Assembly: GCF_036127095.1 (NCBI RefSeq)
Contig: NZ_CP108006.1
Coordinates: 7,059,501-7,123,500 of the forward strand
Direction: 5' to 3'
Source of the DNA: Streptomyces sp. NBC_00335
GTDB lineage: Bacteria > Actinomycetota > Actinomycetes > Streptomycetales > Streptomycetaceae
Length of the DNA: 64,000 nt
In this document: in pieces, positions 32,483 to 40,496 of the stretch
How the letters are laid out: each line of letters opens with the position of its first letter
How positions within the stretch are numbered: position 1 is the stretch's first letter
Position numbers and translations under genes: made by a program
The notes under the pieces: generated by a model
Database searches by the model: none
What the model saw: only the letters and a program-made list of their open reading frames with translations
What the model was told of the DNA's origin: nothing

Positions 32483-34614
32483 GCGAGCCGGCGTCCGAAC
32501 AGGTGTTGCGCGTCGACGCGTACCCGACCCACGAGGTGGGCGGGTACCGCGTGCGCGCCGGCAAACCGTTCCCCTTCGGGGCCAACGTGGTTCCGGGCGG
32601 GGTCAGTTTCTCCGTCTTCTCCGACCAGGCCACCTCCATGACCCTGGTCATCTACAAGCGCGGAGAGCCCGAGCCGATGGCCGAGCTGGAGTTCCCCCAG
32701 GAATTCCGCACCGGCAGCGTCTTCGCCATGACGGTCTTCGGCCTCGACCACGAGAACATCGAGTACGGATACCGGGCCGACGGACCCTACGACCCCGTCA
32801 CCGGCCACCGCTTCGACGCCCGCCAGGTGCTCTCCGACCCGTACGCCCGGCTGATCGCAGGCCGCGACGTGTGGGGCGTGGAGCCGGACCGCAGCCGCGG
32901 CTACCAGTACCGCTCCCGCGTCTGCCTCCAGGACTTCGACTGGGGCGACGACACCCCGCTGGGCATCCCCGCCGAGGACCTCGTCGTGTACGAGACCCAC
33001 GTGCGCGGCTTCACCCGGCACCCCTCCTCGCAGGTCACCGCCCCCGGCACCTTCGCGGGGCTGCGGGAGAAGATCCCGTACCTGAAGGAGCTCGGGATCA
33101 ACTGCATCGAGCTGCTGCCGGTGTTCGAGTTCGACGAGAGCGACAACCCGCGCACCAACCCGGAGACGGGCGAGCAGCTCTTCGACTACTGGGGCTACAA
33201 CACCGTCTCCTTCTTCGCCCCCAAGGCCGGCTATGCGGCCACCGGGCGCTACGGCATGCAGGGCGACGAGTTCCGCACCCTGATCAAGGACCTGCACGCG
33301 GCCGGCATCGAGGTCATCCTCGACGTCGTCTTCAACCACACGGCCGAGGGCAACGAGCAGGGCCCCACGATCTCCTTCAAGGGGCTCGACAACGCCACGT
33401 ACTACATGCTCACGCCCGAGGGGTACTACTTCAACTTCAGCGGCACCGGCAACACCGTCAACTGCAACCACCCCGTCGTGCGCAACTTCGTCCTCGACTG
33501 CCTGCGCCACTGGGTCGCGGACTACCACATCGACGGTTTCCGCTTCGACCTCGCGGCCATCCTCGGCCGCTCCGCGGACGGCACGCCGCTGCCCAACCCG
33601 CCGCTGCTGGAACTGCTCGCCTACGACCCGGTGCTGCGGCACACCAAGCTCATCGCCGAGGCCTGGGACGCCGGCGGCCTCTACGAGGTCGGCAACTTCC
33701 CGGCGTACGGCCGCTGGGCGGAGTGGAACGGCAAGTACCGCGACACCGTGCGCAGCTTCCTCAAGGGCGACCCCGGGATCACCGGGGAACTCGCCACCCG
33801 CATCGCCGGCTCGCCGGACCTCTACTCCACCCGCGGGACCTCGGCATCGGTCAACTTCCTGACCGCGCACGACGGTTTCAGCCTGGCCGACCTGGTCTCG
33901 TACAACGACAAGCACAACGAGGCCAACGGCGAGGGCAACAACGACGGCGGCAACGACAACGCGAGCTGGAACTGCGGGGCCGAGGGACCGACCGACGATC
34001 CCGGGGTCAACGCGCTGCGGCTGCGCCAGATGAAGAACGCCCTGGCCGTCCTCTTCACCAGTCAGGGCATCCCGATGCTGCTGTCCGGCGACGAGGTGGC
34101 GCGCACCCAGCAGGGAAACAACAACACGTACTGCCAGGACAACGAACTGTCCTGGTTCGACTGGAGCCAGGTCGACGAGAACTCCGAACTGCTCCGGTTC
34201 ACACGGGAGATGATCGCCTTCCGCAGGCGCCACCGCGAACTGCGCTCCACCTCCCACCCCACCGGCCAGCTCCGGGACACCCTCGGTCTGCCCGACATCA
34301 GCTGGCACGGGGAGCGGGCCTGGCAGCCCGACTGGTCGGCGGAGAGCCGGCTGCTGGCGGTGGCCCGCTGCGGCACCGGTGACGACGACGTGGTGTACGC
34401 GGCCATGAACTCCCACTGGGAAGCGCACGACCTGGAACTGCCCGCCCTCCCCGGCGGCCGCAGCTGGCACCTGTTCGCGGACACCGGGGCCGAGGCCCCG
34501 TACGACATCCGCACCCCCGGCGCCGAACTCGAACTGGAGAACGCCGGCAAGTACCTGATCGGTCCGCGCTCGGTCGTGATCCTGGTCGGCCGCACGCCCG
34601 ACGCCGAGCTCTAG
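32479..34614 (+). CDS. glgX: Glycogen debranching enzyme GlgX-like (isoamylase family)
   Basis: This 711-residue GH13 enzyme hydrolyses alpha-1,6 branches. An N-terminal CBM48-type domain (KPFPFGANVVPGGVSFSVFS) precedes the barrel motifs DVVFNHTAEGNE, GFRFDLA (nucleophile Asp near 355), LIAEAWDAGG (acid Glu near 394) and LTAHDGFSLADLV (Asp near 464). The length matches GlgX. Its position between two STAS genes, coupled to the first, is remarkable because debranching enzymes usually sit with glg or tre genes. Confidence 0.92.
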   Translation: MSEPASEQVLRVDAYPTHEVGGYRVRAGKPFPFGANVVPGGVSFSVFSDQATSMTLVIYKRGEPEPMAELEFPQEFRTGSVFAMTVFGLDHENIEYGYRADGPYDPVTGHRFDARQVLSDPYARLIAGRDVWGVEPDRSRGYQYRSRVCLQDFDWGDDTPLGIPAEDLVVYETHVRGFTRHPSSQVTAPGTFAGLREKIPYLKELGINCIELLPVFEFDESDNPRTNPETGEQLFDYWGYNTVSFFAPKAGYAATGRYGMQGDEFRTLIKDLHAAGIEVILDVVFNHTAEGNEQGPTISFKGLDNATYYMLTPEGYYFNFSGTGNTVNCNHPVVRNFVLDCLRHWVADYHIDGFRFDLAAILGRSADGTPLPNPPLLELLAYDPVLRHTKLIAEAWDAGGLYEVGNFPAYGRWAEWNGKYRDTVRSFLKGDPGITGELATRIAGSPDLYSTRGTSASVNFLTAHDGFSLADLVSYNDKHNEANGEGNNDGGNDNASWNCGAEGPTDDPGVNALRLRQMKNALAVLFTSQGIPMLLSGDEVARTQQGNNNTYCQDNELSWFDWSQVDENSELLRFTREMIAFRRRHRELRSTSHPTGQLRDTLGLPDISWHGERAWQPDWSAESRLLAVARCGTGDDDVVYAAMNSHWEAHDLELPALPGGRSWHLFADTGAEAPYDIRTPGAELELENAGKYLIGPRSVVILVGRTPDAEL

Positions 34615-34650
34615 ACCGCGCTCCAGTCCACGCACCGAAGGAGACCTGAC

Positions 34651-34962
34651 ATGCCGCTTTCCGTGTCCCTGAGCATCGAGGGCGACACCACCGTGATCGA
34701 GCTGGAGGGCGAACTGGACGCCAAGACCGCGCCGGACTTCCACCAGACCATCGAGAAGGCCGCCGGCCACGGCACCAGCACCGTCGAGATCCGCATGGCC
34801 GGAGTCGGCTACATGGCCAGCGCCGGACTGCGCTCCCTGGTCTTCGCCCAGCAGAAGGTGGGGGAGCACGTCACCATCAAGGTGGTCGGCGCGATCGAGC
34901 CCGTCGCCCGGACCATCCGGACGGCCGGTCTCGACCGCAGCGTCGTCCTCTCCGACGACTGA
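34651..34962 (+). CDS. STAS-domain anti-sigma factor antagonist 2
   Basis: This 103-residue single-domain protein has VIELEGELDAKTAPDF at the first strands and YMASAGLRSLVFAQQK with the phosphorylatable Ser position. It lacks the Lys-rich tail of antagonist 1. AAGGAG precedes ATG 34651. It is five bases from the ATP-binding partner gene, the classical RsbV-RsbW order. Confidence 0.9.
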   Translation: MPLSVSLSIEGDTTVIELEGELDAKTAPDFHQTIEKAAGHGTSTVEIRMAGVGYMASAGLRSLVFAQQKVGEHVTIKVVGAIEPVARTIRTAGLDRSVVLSDD

Positions 34963-34967
34963 GTCCG

Positions 34968-35432
34968 ATGGACGAGGCGGTCAAGACGGCGAGGATGTCC
35001 GCCGAGCTGCACGTGCCCGCCACCCTGGGGGCACTGGGCGACATCGCCGCGCTCGTCCTGCGGCTGGCCGGGAGCGCGGGCCTGGGCAAGGGCGCCTCGT
35101 ACCGGATCCGGCTGGCCGTGGACGAGCTGGCCACCAACATCGTGATGCACGGGTACCGGGGCGGCGACGGACGGATCACCGTCCGGGGCCGCTCCGGGCC
35201 GGGCCGGGTGCAGATCTCCATCGAGGACCGAGCCCCGGCCTTCGACCCGGTCCAGGGGCGACTGCCGCCCGAACCGCACACCGCCCCCGAGCGGCGCCGG
35301 ATCGGCGGACTCGGCATCCACCTCGCACTGACCAGCGTGGACGAGTTCGACTACGTACGCAGGGACGGCCGCAACATCAGCACGCTGACTGTGATGGCTG
35401 AGGGGACTGACCCATGCCCTCCACGACCGTGA
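34968..35432 (+). CDS. RsbW-like serine kinase / anti-sigma ATP-binding protein
   Basis: This 154-residue GHKL ATPase has the N-box AVDELATNIVMHGY, the G1 motif IEDRAPAFDP and the G2 motif IGGLGIHLALTSVDEFDY. It should phosphorylate one or both STAS proteins and bind an unidentified target such as a sigma factor. No sigma factor gene is adjacent. The following phosphatase gene starts within its last 19 bases. Confidence 0.9.
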   Translation: MDEAVKTARMSAELHVPATLGALGDIAALVLRLAGSAGLGKGASYRIRLAVDELATNIVMHGYRGGDGRITVRGRSGPGRVQISIEDRAPAFDPVQGRLPPEPHTAPERRRIGGLGIHLALTSVDEFDYVRRDGRNISTLTVMAEGTDPCPPRP

Positions 35433-36673
35433 TCATCCTCGACGAGTACCCGCCACCACCCCTCGAACTCCTCGGAGCACTGGAGGAGATGGGAGCGGCA
35501 CTCGTCCCGCGCACGCTGGCCGAACTACTGGCCGGCCCACTGGAGGAGCTGCCCGAAGCGGACGTACTGCTCGCCCCGGCCCGGGCCGACGGAGAGGCCG
35601 TACGGACCGCCGTGCGCCGGCTGCGCCGCTGGGCCGGGGCCCCCATCGTGGTCGTCTGGACCGTGACGGAGTTCGCCGCCCTGGAGGAACACGTCCGGAT
35701 CGGCCACGACTACCTCGTACCGCCCTTCCTGCCCGCCCTCGTCGGGGCCCGGCTGCACAGCTGCTCGGAGCGCGCCGGACTCGGCCGCACCCTGCGCGAA
35801 GCCGACGCCCGCGCCGAACTGATGGGCTACGAGAAGGAGTTGGAGATCGGCCGCGAGATCCAGGCCGGTTTCCTGCCGGAATCGCTGCCGGTCCCCGAAG
35901 GCTGGGAGATCGACGTGTGCTTCCGGCCCGCCCGGCAGGTCGCCGGGGACTTCTACGACGTCTTCGAGCTCTCCCGCGGCCGGCGCCTGGCCTTCGTCGT
36001 CGCCGACGTCTGCGACAAGGGGGTCGGAGCCGCGCTCTTCATGGCGCTCATCCGCTCCCTGCTGCGGCACACCGCCGAGAACAGCGGCCTCCAGCACCTG
36101 GTGGCCGCCGGCCGCACCGGCAACAGCCGGCGCATCCCCGTGGTGGGTGCCACGCCGCTGCTCAACGCGGTCACCGCCACCAACGGCTACCTGACCCGCA
36201 ACCACCTGCGGCAGGGCTACTTCGCCACCCTCTTCTTCGGGGTGCTCGACCCGCTCACCGGATCCCTCGTCTACATCAACGGCGGCCACAACCCGCCGCT
36301 GCTGCTGGACGCGGAGGGCGGCGAGCCGCGCACGCTGGAGGTCACGGGCCCCGCCGTCGGGGTGCTCCCGGACTGTGTGTACACGCTCGGCTACGCCCAG
36401 TTGAACCCGGGTGACACGCTCTTCGTGTTCACCGACGGAGTACCCGAGGCGCGCTGCCCCAGCGGCAGCTTCCTCGGCGACGAGCGGATGCTGCAGCTGC
36501 TCTCCGGTCCTCCGGTGAGCGGCAGGGAGGTGGTCCAGCGCATGGACACGGCCGTACGCGAACACACCGGAACAGCCGAACAGCACGACGACGTCACCAT
36601 GCTGGCCCTGCACCGGCCACGCGCGGCGCGGGGGCCGCACGCGGGCGGGGCCGATCGCCAGGTCGTGGCCTGA
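35414..36673 (+). CDS. SpoIIE/RsbU-type PP2C phosphatase with degenerate receiver domain
   Basis: This 419-residue protein should dephosphorylate the STAS antagonists. The phosphatase domain has GDFYDVF (near 178), VADVCDKGVGAALFMAL, YINGGHNPPLLL, FTDGVPEAR and DDVTMLAL, all expected metal-site motifs. The N-terminal 130 residues look like a receiver (TTVIILDEYPP, IVVVWTVTEFAALEE). However, the phospho-Asp strand reads VLLAPARAD and the Lys position reads YLVPPF, so it is a pseudo-receiver. A short coiled segment (LREADARAELMGYEKELEIG) joins the two domains. Confidence 0.9.
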   Translation: MPSTTVIILDEYPPPPLELLGALEEMGAALVPRTLAELLAGPLEELPEADVLLAPARADGEAVRTAVRRLRRWAGAPIVVVWTVTEFAALEEHVRIGHDYLVPPFLPALVGARLHSCSERAGLGRTLREADARAELMGYEKELEIGREIQAGFLPESLPVPEGWEIDVCFRPARQVAGDFYDVFELSRGRRLAFVVADVCDKGVGAALFMALIRSLLRHTAENSGLQHLVAAGRTGNSRRIPVVGATPLLNAVTATNGYLTRNHLRQGYFATLFFGVLDPLTGSLVYINGGHNPPLLLDAEGGEPRTLEVTGPAVGVLPDCVYTLGYAQLNPGDTLFVFTDGVPEARCPSGSFLGDERMLQLLSGPPVSGREVVQRMDTAVREHTGTAEQHDDVTMLALHRPRAARGPHAGGADRQVVA

Positions 36674-37428
36674 TGACCCGGACCATCGTGGTGCACTCGT
36701 ACCGCGGCGGTACCGGAAAGTCCTCGGTACTGGCGAACCTGGCCCTGCTCCTCGCGGGCGAGGGGCGCCGGGTGGGGGTGATCGACACGGACATCCAGTC
36801 GCCCACCCTGGACCTGCTCTTCCGGCTCGGCCCCGGCCCCTCGCTCGCCGACTACCTGCTCGGCCGGTGCGAGATCGAGGCCGCCGCCCAGGAGGTCGTC
36901 ACGGGCTGCGGCCGCGGGGTCCTGTACGTCGTCCCGGCGCGCACGGGGACGGCGGCCCTGCGGGAACTCATGACCACCGGATACGACGTGGGGCTGCTGC
37001 CCGAGGGCTTCGACCGGCTGGCCCTGCACCACGCCCTGGACGTCCTGCTCCTCGACACCCACGCCGGGCTCAACAACGAGTCGGTCACCGCGATGGCGAG
37101 CGCGGACGTGCTCCTGATCATGGCCCGGGCCGACCGCATCGACCTCCTCGGAGTCGAGGAGACCATCGCCCTGACCGGCCGGCTCGCCTGCCGGCGGACC
37201 CTGGTGATGAGCATGGCGCCCGAGGGCATCGACCGGGCGGCCGCCCGGCGTCGGGCCGAGGAGGTCTACCGCACCCCCCTGGCCGGAATCCTGCCCTACG
37301 TTCCTGAAATGGCCGCGCTCTACGGGGAACGCATTTTCTCCGAGGCCCATCCCGACCACCCCCTGGTCGGTGAATTCCGCACCATCATCTCGGCGTTGGA
37401 CGCACGTGACGAAGTATCACGTGCCTGA
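36673..37428 (+). CDS. MinD/ParA-like ATPase
   Basis: This 251-residue P-loop ATPase has a deviant Walker A, YRGGTGKSS near residue 10, in which the usual signature Lys of KGGxGKS is Arg. It also has VIDTDIQSPTLDLLF and VLLLDTHAGLNNESV (Walker B region). Such proteins position complexes or regulate partners at a surface. Its one-base overlap with the PP2C gene ties it to the partner switch. No MinD-type membrane-targeting helix is obvious at the C-terminus. Confidence 0.88.
   Translation: MTRTIVVHSYRGGTGKSSVLANLALLLAGEGRRVGVIDTDIQSPTLDLLFRLGPGPSLADYLLGRCEIEAAAQEVVTGCGRGVLYVVPARTGTAALRELMTTGYDVGLLPEGFDRLALHHALDVLLLDTHAGLNNESVTAMASADVLLIMARADRIDLLGVEETIALTGRLACRRTLVMSMAPEGIDRAAARRRAEEVYRTPLAGILPYVPEMAALYGERIFSEAHPDHPLVGEFRTIISALDARDEVSRA
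37402..37424. promoter_or_regulatory. Perfect inverted repeat at the 3' end of the MinD-like gene
   Basis: GCACGTGA and TCACGTGC flank a seven-base spacer. The repeat lies about 85 bases upstream of the next gene, so it could be an operator for the 37508 transcript. It is inside coding sequence, so chance cannot be excluded. Confidence 0.35.
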
Positions 37429-37440
37429 CGTCTCCCCCTT

Positions 37441-37460
37441 ACGCCCCTAGCGGGGGGCGT
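37441..37460 (+). terminator. Hairpin after the MinD-like gene
   Basis: ACGCCCC and GGGGCGT pair around a six-base loop, twelve bases after the stop. With the 79-base gap before the next gene, this marks a probable end or attenuation point of the first half of the operon. Confidence 0.55.
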
Positions 37461-37507
37461 GTTGAATCGGCAGCGAATCCAGCGCAGCCAGATAGAGGAG
37501 AAGAGTC

Positions 37508-38248
37508 ATGAAGATTCTCGTCGTCATGACGGCCAAGGCCACGCTTCATCTGCTGGACGGGGAACAACACCCCTCGGGTTTCTGGGCCGAGGAATTCGCC
37601 GTTCCCTACACCCTCTTCAAGAACGCGGGCCACACCGTGGACGTGGCGACGATCGCGGGCGAGGCCCCGACGGTCGACCAGACCAGCGTCGACCCCCAGT
37701 TCCTCCAGTGGGTCCGCCCCCAGGGCTCCGCGGACACGGACACGGCCAGTGCCCGGGAGTACAGCCGCGTCATAGAGACCACCCCGCAGCTGAGAAACCC
37801 GATCGCCCTGGAGACCCTGGGCGAGAAGGACATCGCCGACTACGACGGCATCTACATCAGCGGCGGCCACGGGGCCATCGGCGACCTGCCCAAGTCCGAC
37901 GAGCTCGCGCAGATCCTGCGCTGGGCCATCGCCCAGGACAAGCCGCTGGCCACCGTCTGCCACGGGCACACCGCCCTGCTGGCCCTGCGCGACGGCGAGG
38001 GCCAGTGGCCCTTCGCGGGCTACCGGATGACCGCCTTCTCCCACAGCGAGGAGCTCGTCACCAACATGGCGGGCCGCCTCCCGCTGATCCTGGAGGCCGA
38101 ACTCACCCGGCTCGGCGCCCGCTACGAGAAGGCCGAAGCGATCTGGGACTCGCACGTGGTGGTGGACCGCAAGCTCACCACCGGCCAGAACCCCTACTCC
38201 TCCAAAGCCCTCGCGGAGACGTTCTTACGTCAGCTCGCGCAGGGCTAG
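37508..38248 (+). CDS. DJ-1/PfpI superfamily protein 3 (Hsp31/glyoxalase III-like)
   Basis: This 246-residue protein has the clearest Hsp31/glyoxalase III features of the three: Glu in SGFWAEEFAVPY, the SGGHGAIGDL loop, and the nucleophile elbow TVCHGHTALL with Cys near residue 151 and an adjacent His. Relatives convert methylglyoxal to lactate without glutathione. GAGAAGAG lies upstream of ATG 37508. It begins the second half of the cluster, followed by a large hairpin and then the aldehyde dehydrogenase. Confidence 0.87.
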   Translation: MKILVVMTAKATLHLLDGEQHPSGFWAEEFAVPYTLFKNAGHTVDVATIAGEAPTVDQTSVDPQFLQWVRPQGSADTDTASAREYSRVIETTPQLRNPIALETLGEKDIADYDGIYISGGHGAIGDLPKSDELAQILRWAIAQDKPLATVCHGHTALLALRDGEGQWPFAGYRMTAFSHSEELVTNMAGRLPLILEAELTRLGARYEKAEAIWDSHVVVDRKLTTGQNPYSSKALAETFLRQLAQG

Positions 38249-38253
38249 CCGTA

Positions 38254-38313
38254 GGGGGCGTCTTGCCGATCAGACCCCGCTCCCTGATCCGGCCCGATCG
38301 ACAAGACGCCCCC
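38254..38313 (+). terminator. Long hairpin between DJ-1 protein 3 and aldehyde dehydrogenase genes
   Basis: GGGGGCGTCTTG (38254-38265) pairs perfectly with CAAGACGCCCCC (38302-38313). An inner GATCAG/CTGATC pair forms a second stem in the loop. It starts five bases after the DJ-1 stop, so it is probably a terminator or a partial terminator. Confidence 0.65.
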
Positions 38314-38358
38314 AAGCGCTCAGCCCCTCGCACCCGAAACCGGAAGGCAGCCACAGCC

Positions 38359-39843
38359 ATGACCAAGCGCGCGCTCAGCGACCAGCCCTTGGCCAACCCC
38401 GGGAAACTGTTCATCGGAGGCAGGTGGGTTCCGGCCCAGGACCACCGCACCGAACCGGACATCAGCCCCGTGGACGGCCAGGAGATCGTGCCGGTGGCCC
38501 AGGCGGCCGCCGCCGACGCGGACGCGGCCGTGGCCGCCGCCCGCACGGCGTACGAGGAAGGTCCCTGGAGCAGACTGTCCGCCCAGGAACGCGCGCTGCG
38601 GCTGAACCGGGTCGGGGAGCTCATCGAGCGCGACCTGGAGGAGATCGCCCTGCTGGAGACGGTGGACATGGGCAAGCCGTTCGCCTTCTCCTCCACGGTC
38701 GACGCCCCCATGGCCGCCCAGCTCATGCACTACTACGCCGGCGCCGTGACCCGGGTCGACGGCTCCTCCCGGGCCCCGGCCGGCGGGCAGCTCGCGTACA
38801 CCCTGCGCGAACCGCTGGGCGTGGTCTGCGCCATCACCCCCTTCAACTTCCCGCTGCTCCTGTCGATGACGAAGATCGCCCCGGCCCTCGCGGCCGGGAA
38901 CACGGTGGTCCACAAGCCCTCGCCCGCCACCCCGCTCACCGCCCTGAAGATCGCCGAGCTGTTCCAGGAGGCGGAGATTCCGGACGGAGTGCTGAACGTC
39001 ATCACCGGTCCGGGCGTGGAACTGGGCGAGACCCTCACCGGCCACCCCGGCATCGACAAGATCGCCTTCACCGGCTCCACGGTCGTGGGCCAGTCGATCA
39101 TCCGCAAGGCGGCCGGCACCCTGAAGAAGGTGACGATGGAGCTCGGCGGCAAGTCCGCCAACATCGTCTTCGCCGACGCCGACCTCGACGCCGCCGAGGA
39201 ACTCGCCTTCTTCGGCATCTACTACAACAAGGGTGAGATCTGCACCGCCGGCTCCCGGCTGCTGCTCCACCGCCCCATCCACGACGAGATGGTCGAACGG
39301 CTCGTGGCCCGCGCGGCCGCCCTGCTGCCCGGAGACCCGCGCGACCCGGCCACCCTCTTCGGACCGCTCGCCCACCGCGGCCAGTTCGACAAGGTCAGCT
39401 CGTACATCGAGGTCGGCGAGAAGGAAGGCGCCGTGCTGCGCGTCGGCGGCACCGGCTGGACCCCCGACGGGGCATCGTCCGAAGGCCTGTACTTCCTGCC
39501 GACCATCTTCACCGGCGTCGACAACTCCATGCGGATCGCCCAGGAGGAGATCTTCGGGCCCGTCCTGTCGATCATCCCCTTCGACACCGAGGAGGACGCC
39601 GTGCGCATCGCCAACGACAGCGCGTACGGCCTCGCCGCCGGCGTCCACACCAAGGACCTGCGGCGCGCCCACCGGGTCGCCTCGCAGATCAAGGCCGGGA
39701 CCGTCTGGGTCAATTGCTACAACCAGTACGACCCCGCCGTGCCCTACGGCGGCTACAAGGCCTCCGGCTACGGGCGCGAGTGCGGCCCCGAGTCCCTGGA
39801 GAGCTACACCCAGACCAAGTCGGTCTGGATCGGAATGGACTGA
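38359..39843 (+). CDS. Aldehyde dehydrogenase
   Basis: This 494-residue NAD(P)-dependent enzyme oxidises an aldehyde to an acid. Coenzyme-binding ITPFNFPLLLS and FTGSTVVGQSII, the general-base Glu in MELGGKS (near 261) and the catalytic Cys in KGEICTAGSR (near 295) are all present. The pattern fits the betaine-aldehyde/phenylacetaldehyde-type group, although the substrate cannot be read from sequence. It is the natural sink for aldehydes from the ThDP or GMC enzymes. Confidence 0.93.
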   Translation: MTKRALSDQPLANPGKLFIGGRWVPAQDHRTEPDISPVDGQEIVPVAQAAAADADAAVAAARTAYEEGPWSRLSAQERALRLNRVGELIERDLEEIALLETVDMGKPFAFSSTVDAPMAAQLMHYYAGAVTRVDGSSRAPAGGQLAYTLREPLGVVCAITPFNFPLLLSMTKIAPALAAGNTVVHKPSPATPLTALKIAELFQEAEIPDGVLNVITGPGVELGETLTGHPGIDKIAFTGSTVVGQSIIRKAAGTLKKVTMELGGKSANIVFADADLDAAEELAFFGIYYNKGEICTAGSRLLLHRPIHDEMVERLVARAAALLPGDPRDPATLFGPLAHRGQFDKVSSYIEVGEKEGAVLRVGGTGWTPDGASSEGLYFLPTIFTGVDNSMRIAQEEIFGPVLSIIPFDTEEDAVRIANDSAYGLAAGVHTKDLRRAHRVASQIKAGTVWVNCYNQYDPAVPYGGYKASGYGRECGPESLESYTQTKSVWIGMD

Positions 39844-39881
39844 CACCCCTCGCCCGTACTGAGACCACCTGGAGGAGCCCC

Positions 39882-40496
39882 ATGCGGATCGGCATCATCG
39901 GCGCGGGCCGGATCGGATCGACCCTGGCCAGGATCCTCGTGGCGGCGGACCACCAGGTCGTGCTGGCCAACGCCCGGGGCCCGCAGAGCCTCGGGGCCCT
40001 GCTGGCCGAGCTGGGCCCCGCGGCCTCGGCGGCGCACCCCACCGAGGCCGCGGCCCGGGCCGAAGTCCTCGTACTGATGGTGCCGTTCGACAGCGTCCGG
40101 GGGCTGCTGGCGCAGGAAGCCGTACGGGACACCGTGCTGGTGGACGCCACCAACGCGTTCGACGGCCCCGGCGCTCCCCGGGATCTCGGCGGCCGGGGGT
40201 CCAGCGAACTCGTCGCCGAATGGTATCCGGGGACCCGGATCGTGAAATCCCTGAACACCATGCATTTCGAAACGCTCGCCGTCGCCGGCACCGCTTCGGG
40301 GCCGCGCCTGGCCCATTTCACGGCGGGCGACGACGGGAAAGCCAAGGAAATAGTCGCGGGAATCATCACGGATCTCGGATTCGCTCCCGTGGACACCGGT
40401 CCGCTGCACTCCGGAGGAATTCTCCAGCAGCCCGGCGGGCCCCTCTTCAACCGGCCGCTCACGGAAGCGCAGGCGCTGGCATGGACCTCTCACTGA
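39882..40496 (+). CDS. F420-dependent NADP reductase-like NAD(P)-binding protein
   Basis: This 204-residue Rossmann protein begins with the dinucleotide motif IGIIGAGRIGSTLARIL and has LANARGPQSL, which in NADPH-dependent F420 reductases contacts the NADP phosphate. LVLMVPFDS, VVDATN-like VLVDATNAF and RIVKSLNTMHFETLA also fit this family. Electron transfer between NADP and coenzyme F420 is likely but unproven. GGAGGAG precedes ATG 39882. The last 16 bases overlap the iron-sulfur subunit gene. Confidence 0.83.
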   Translation: MRIGIIGAGRIGSTLARILVAADHQVVLANARGPQSLGALLAELGPAASAAHPTEAAARAEVLVLMVPFDSVRGLLAQEAVRDTVLVDATNAFDGPGAPRDLGGRGSSELVAEWYPGTRIVKSLNTMHFETLAVAGTASGPRLAHFTAGDDGKAKEIVAGIITDLGFAPVDTGPLHSGGILQQPGGPLFNRPLTEAQALAWTSH

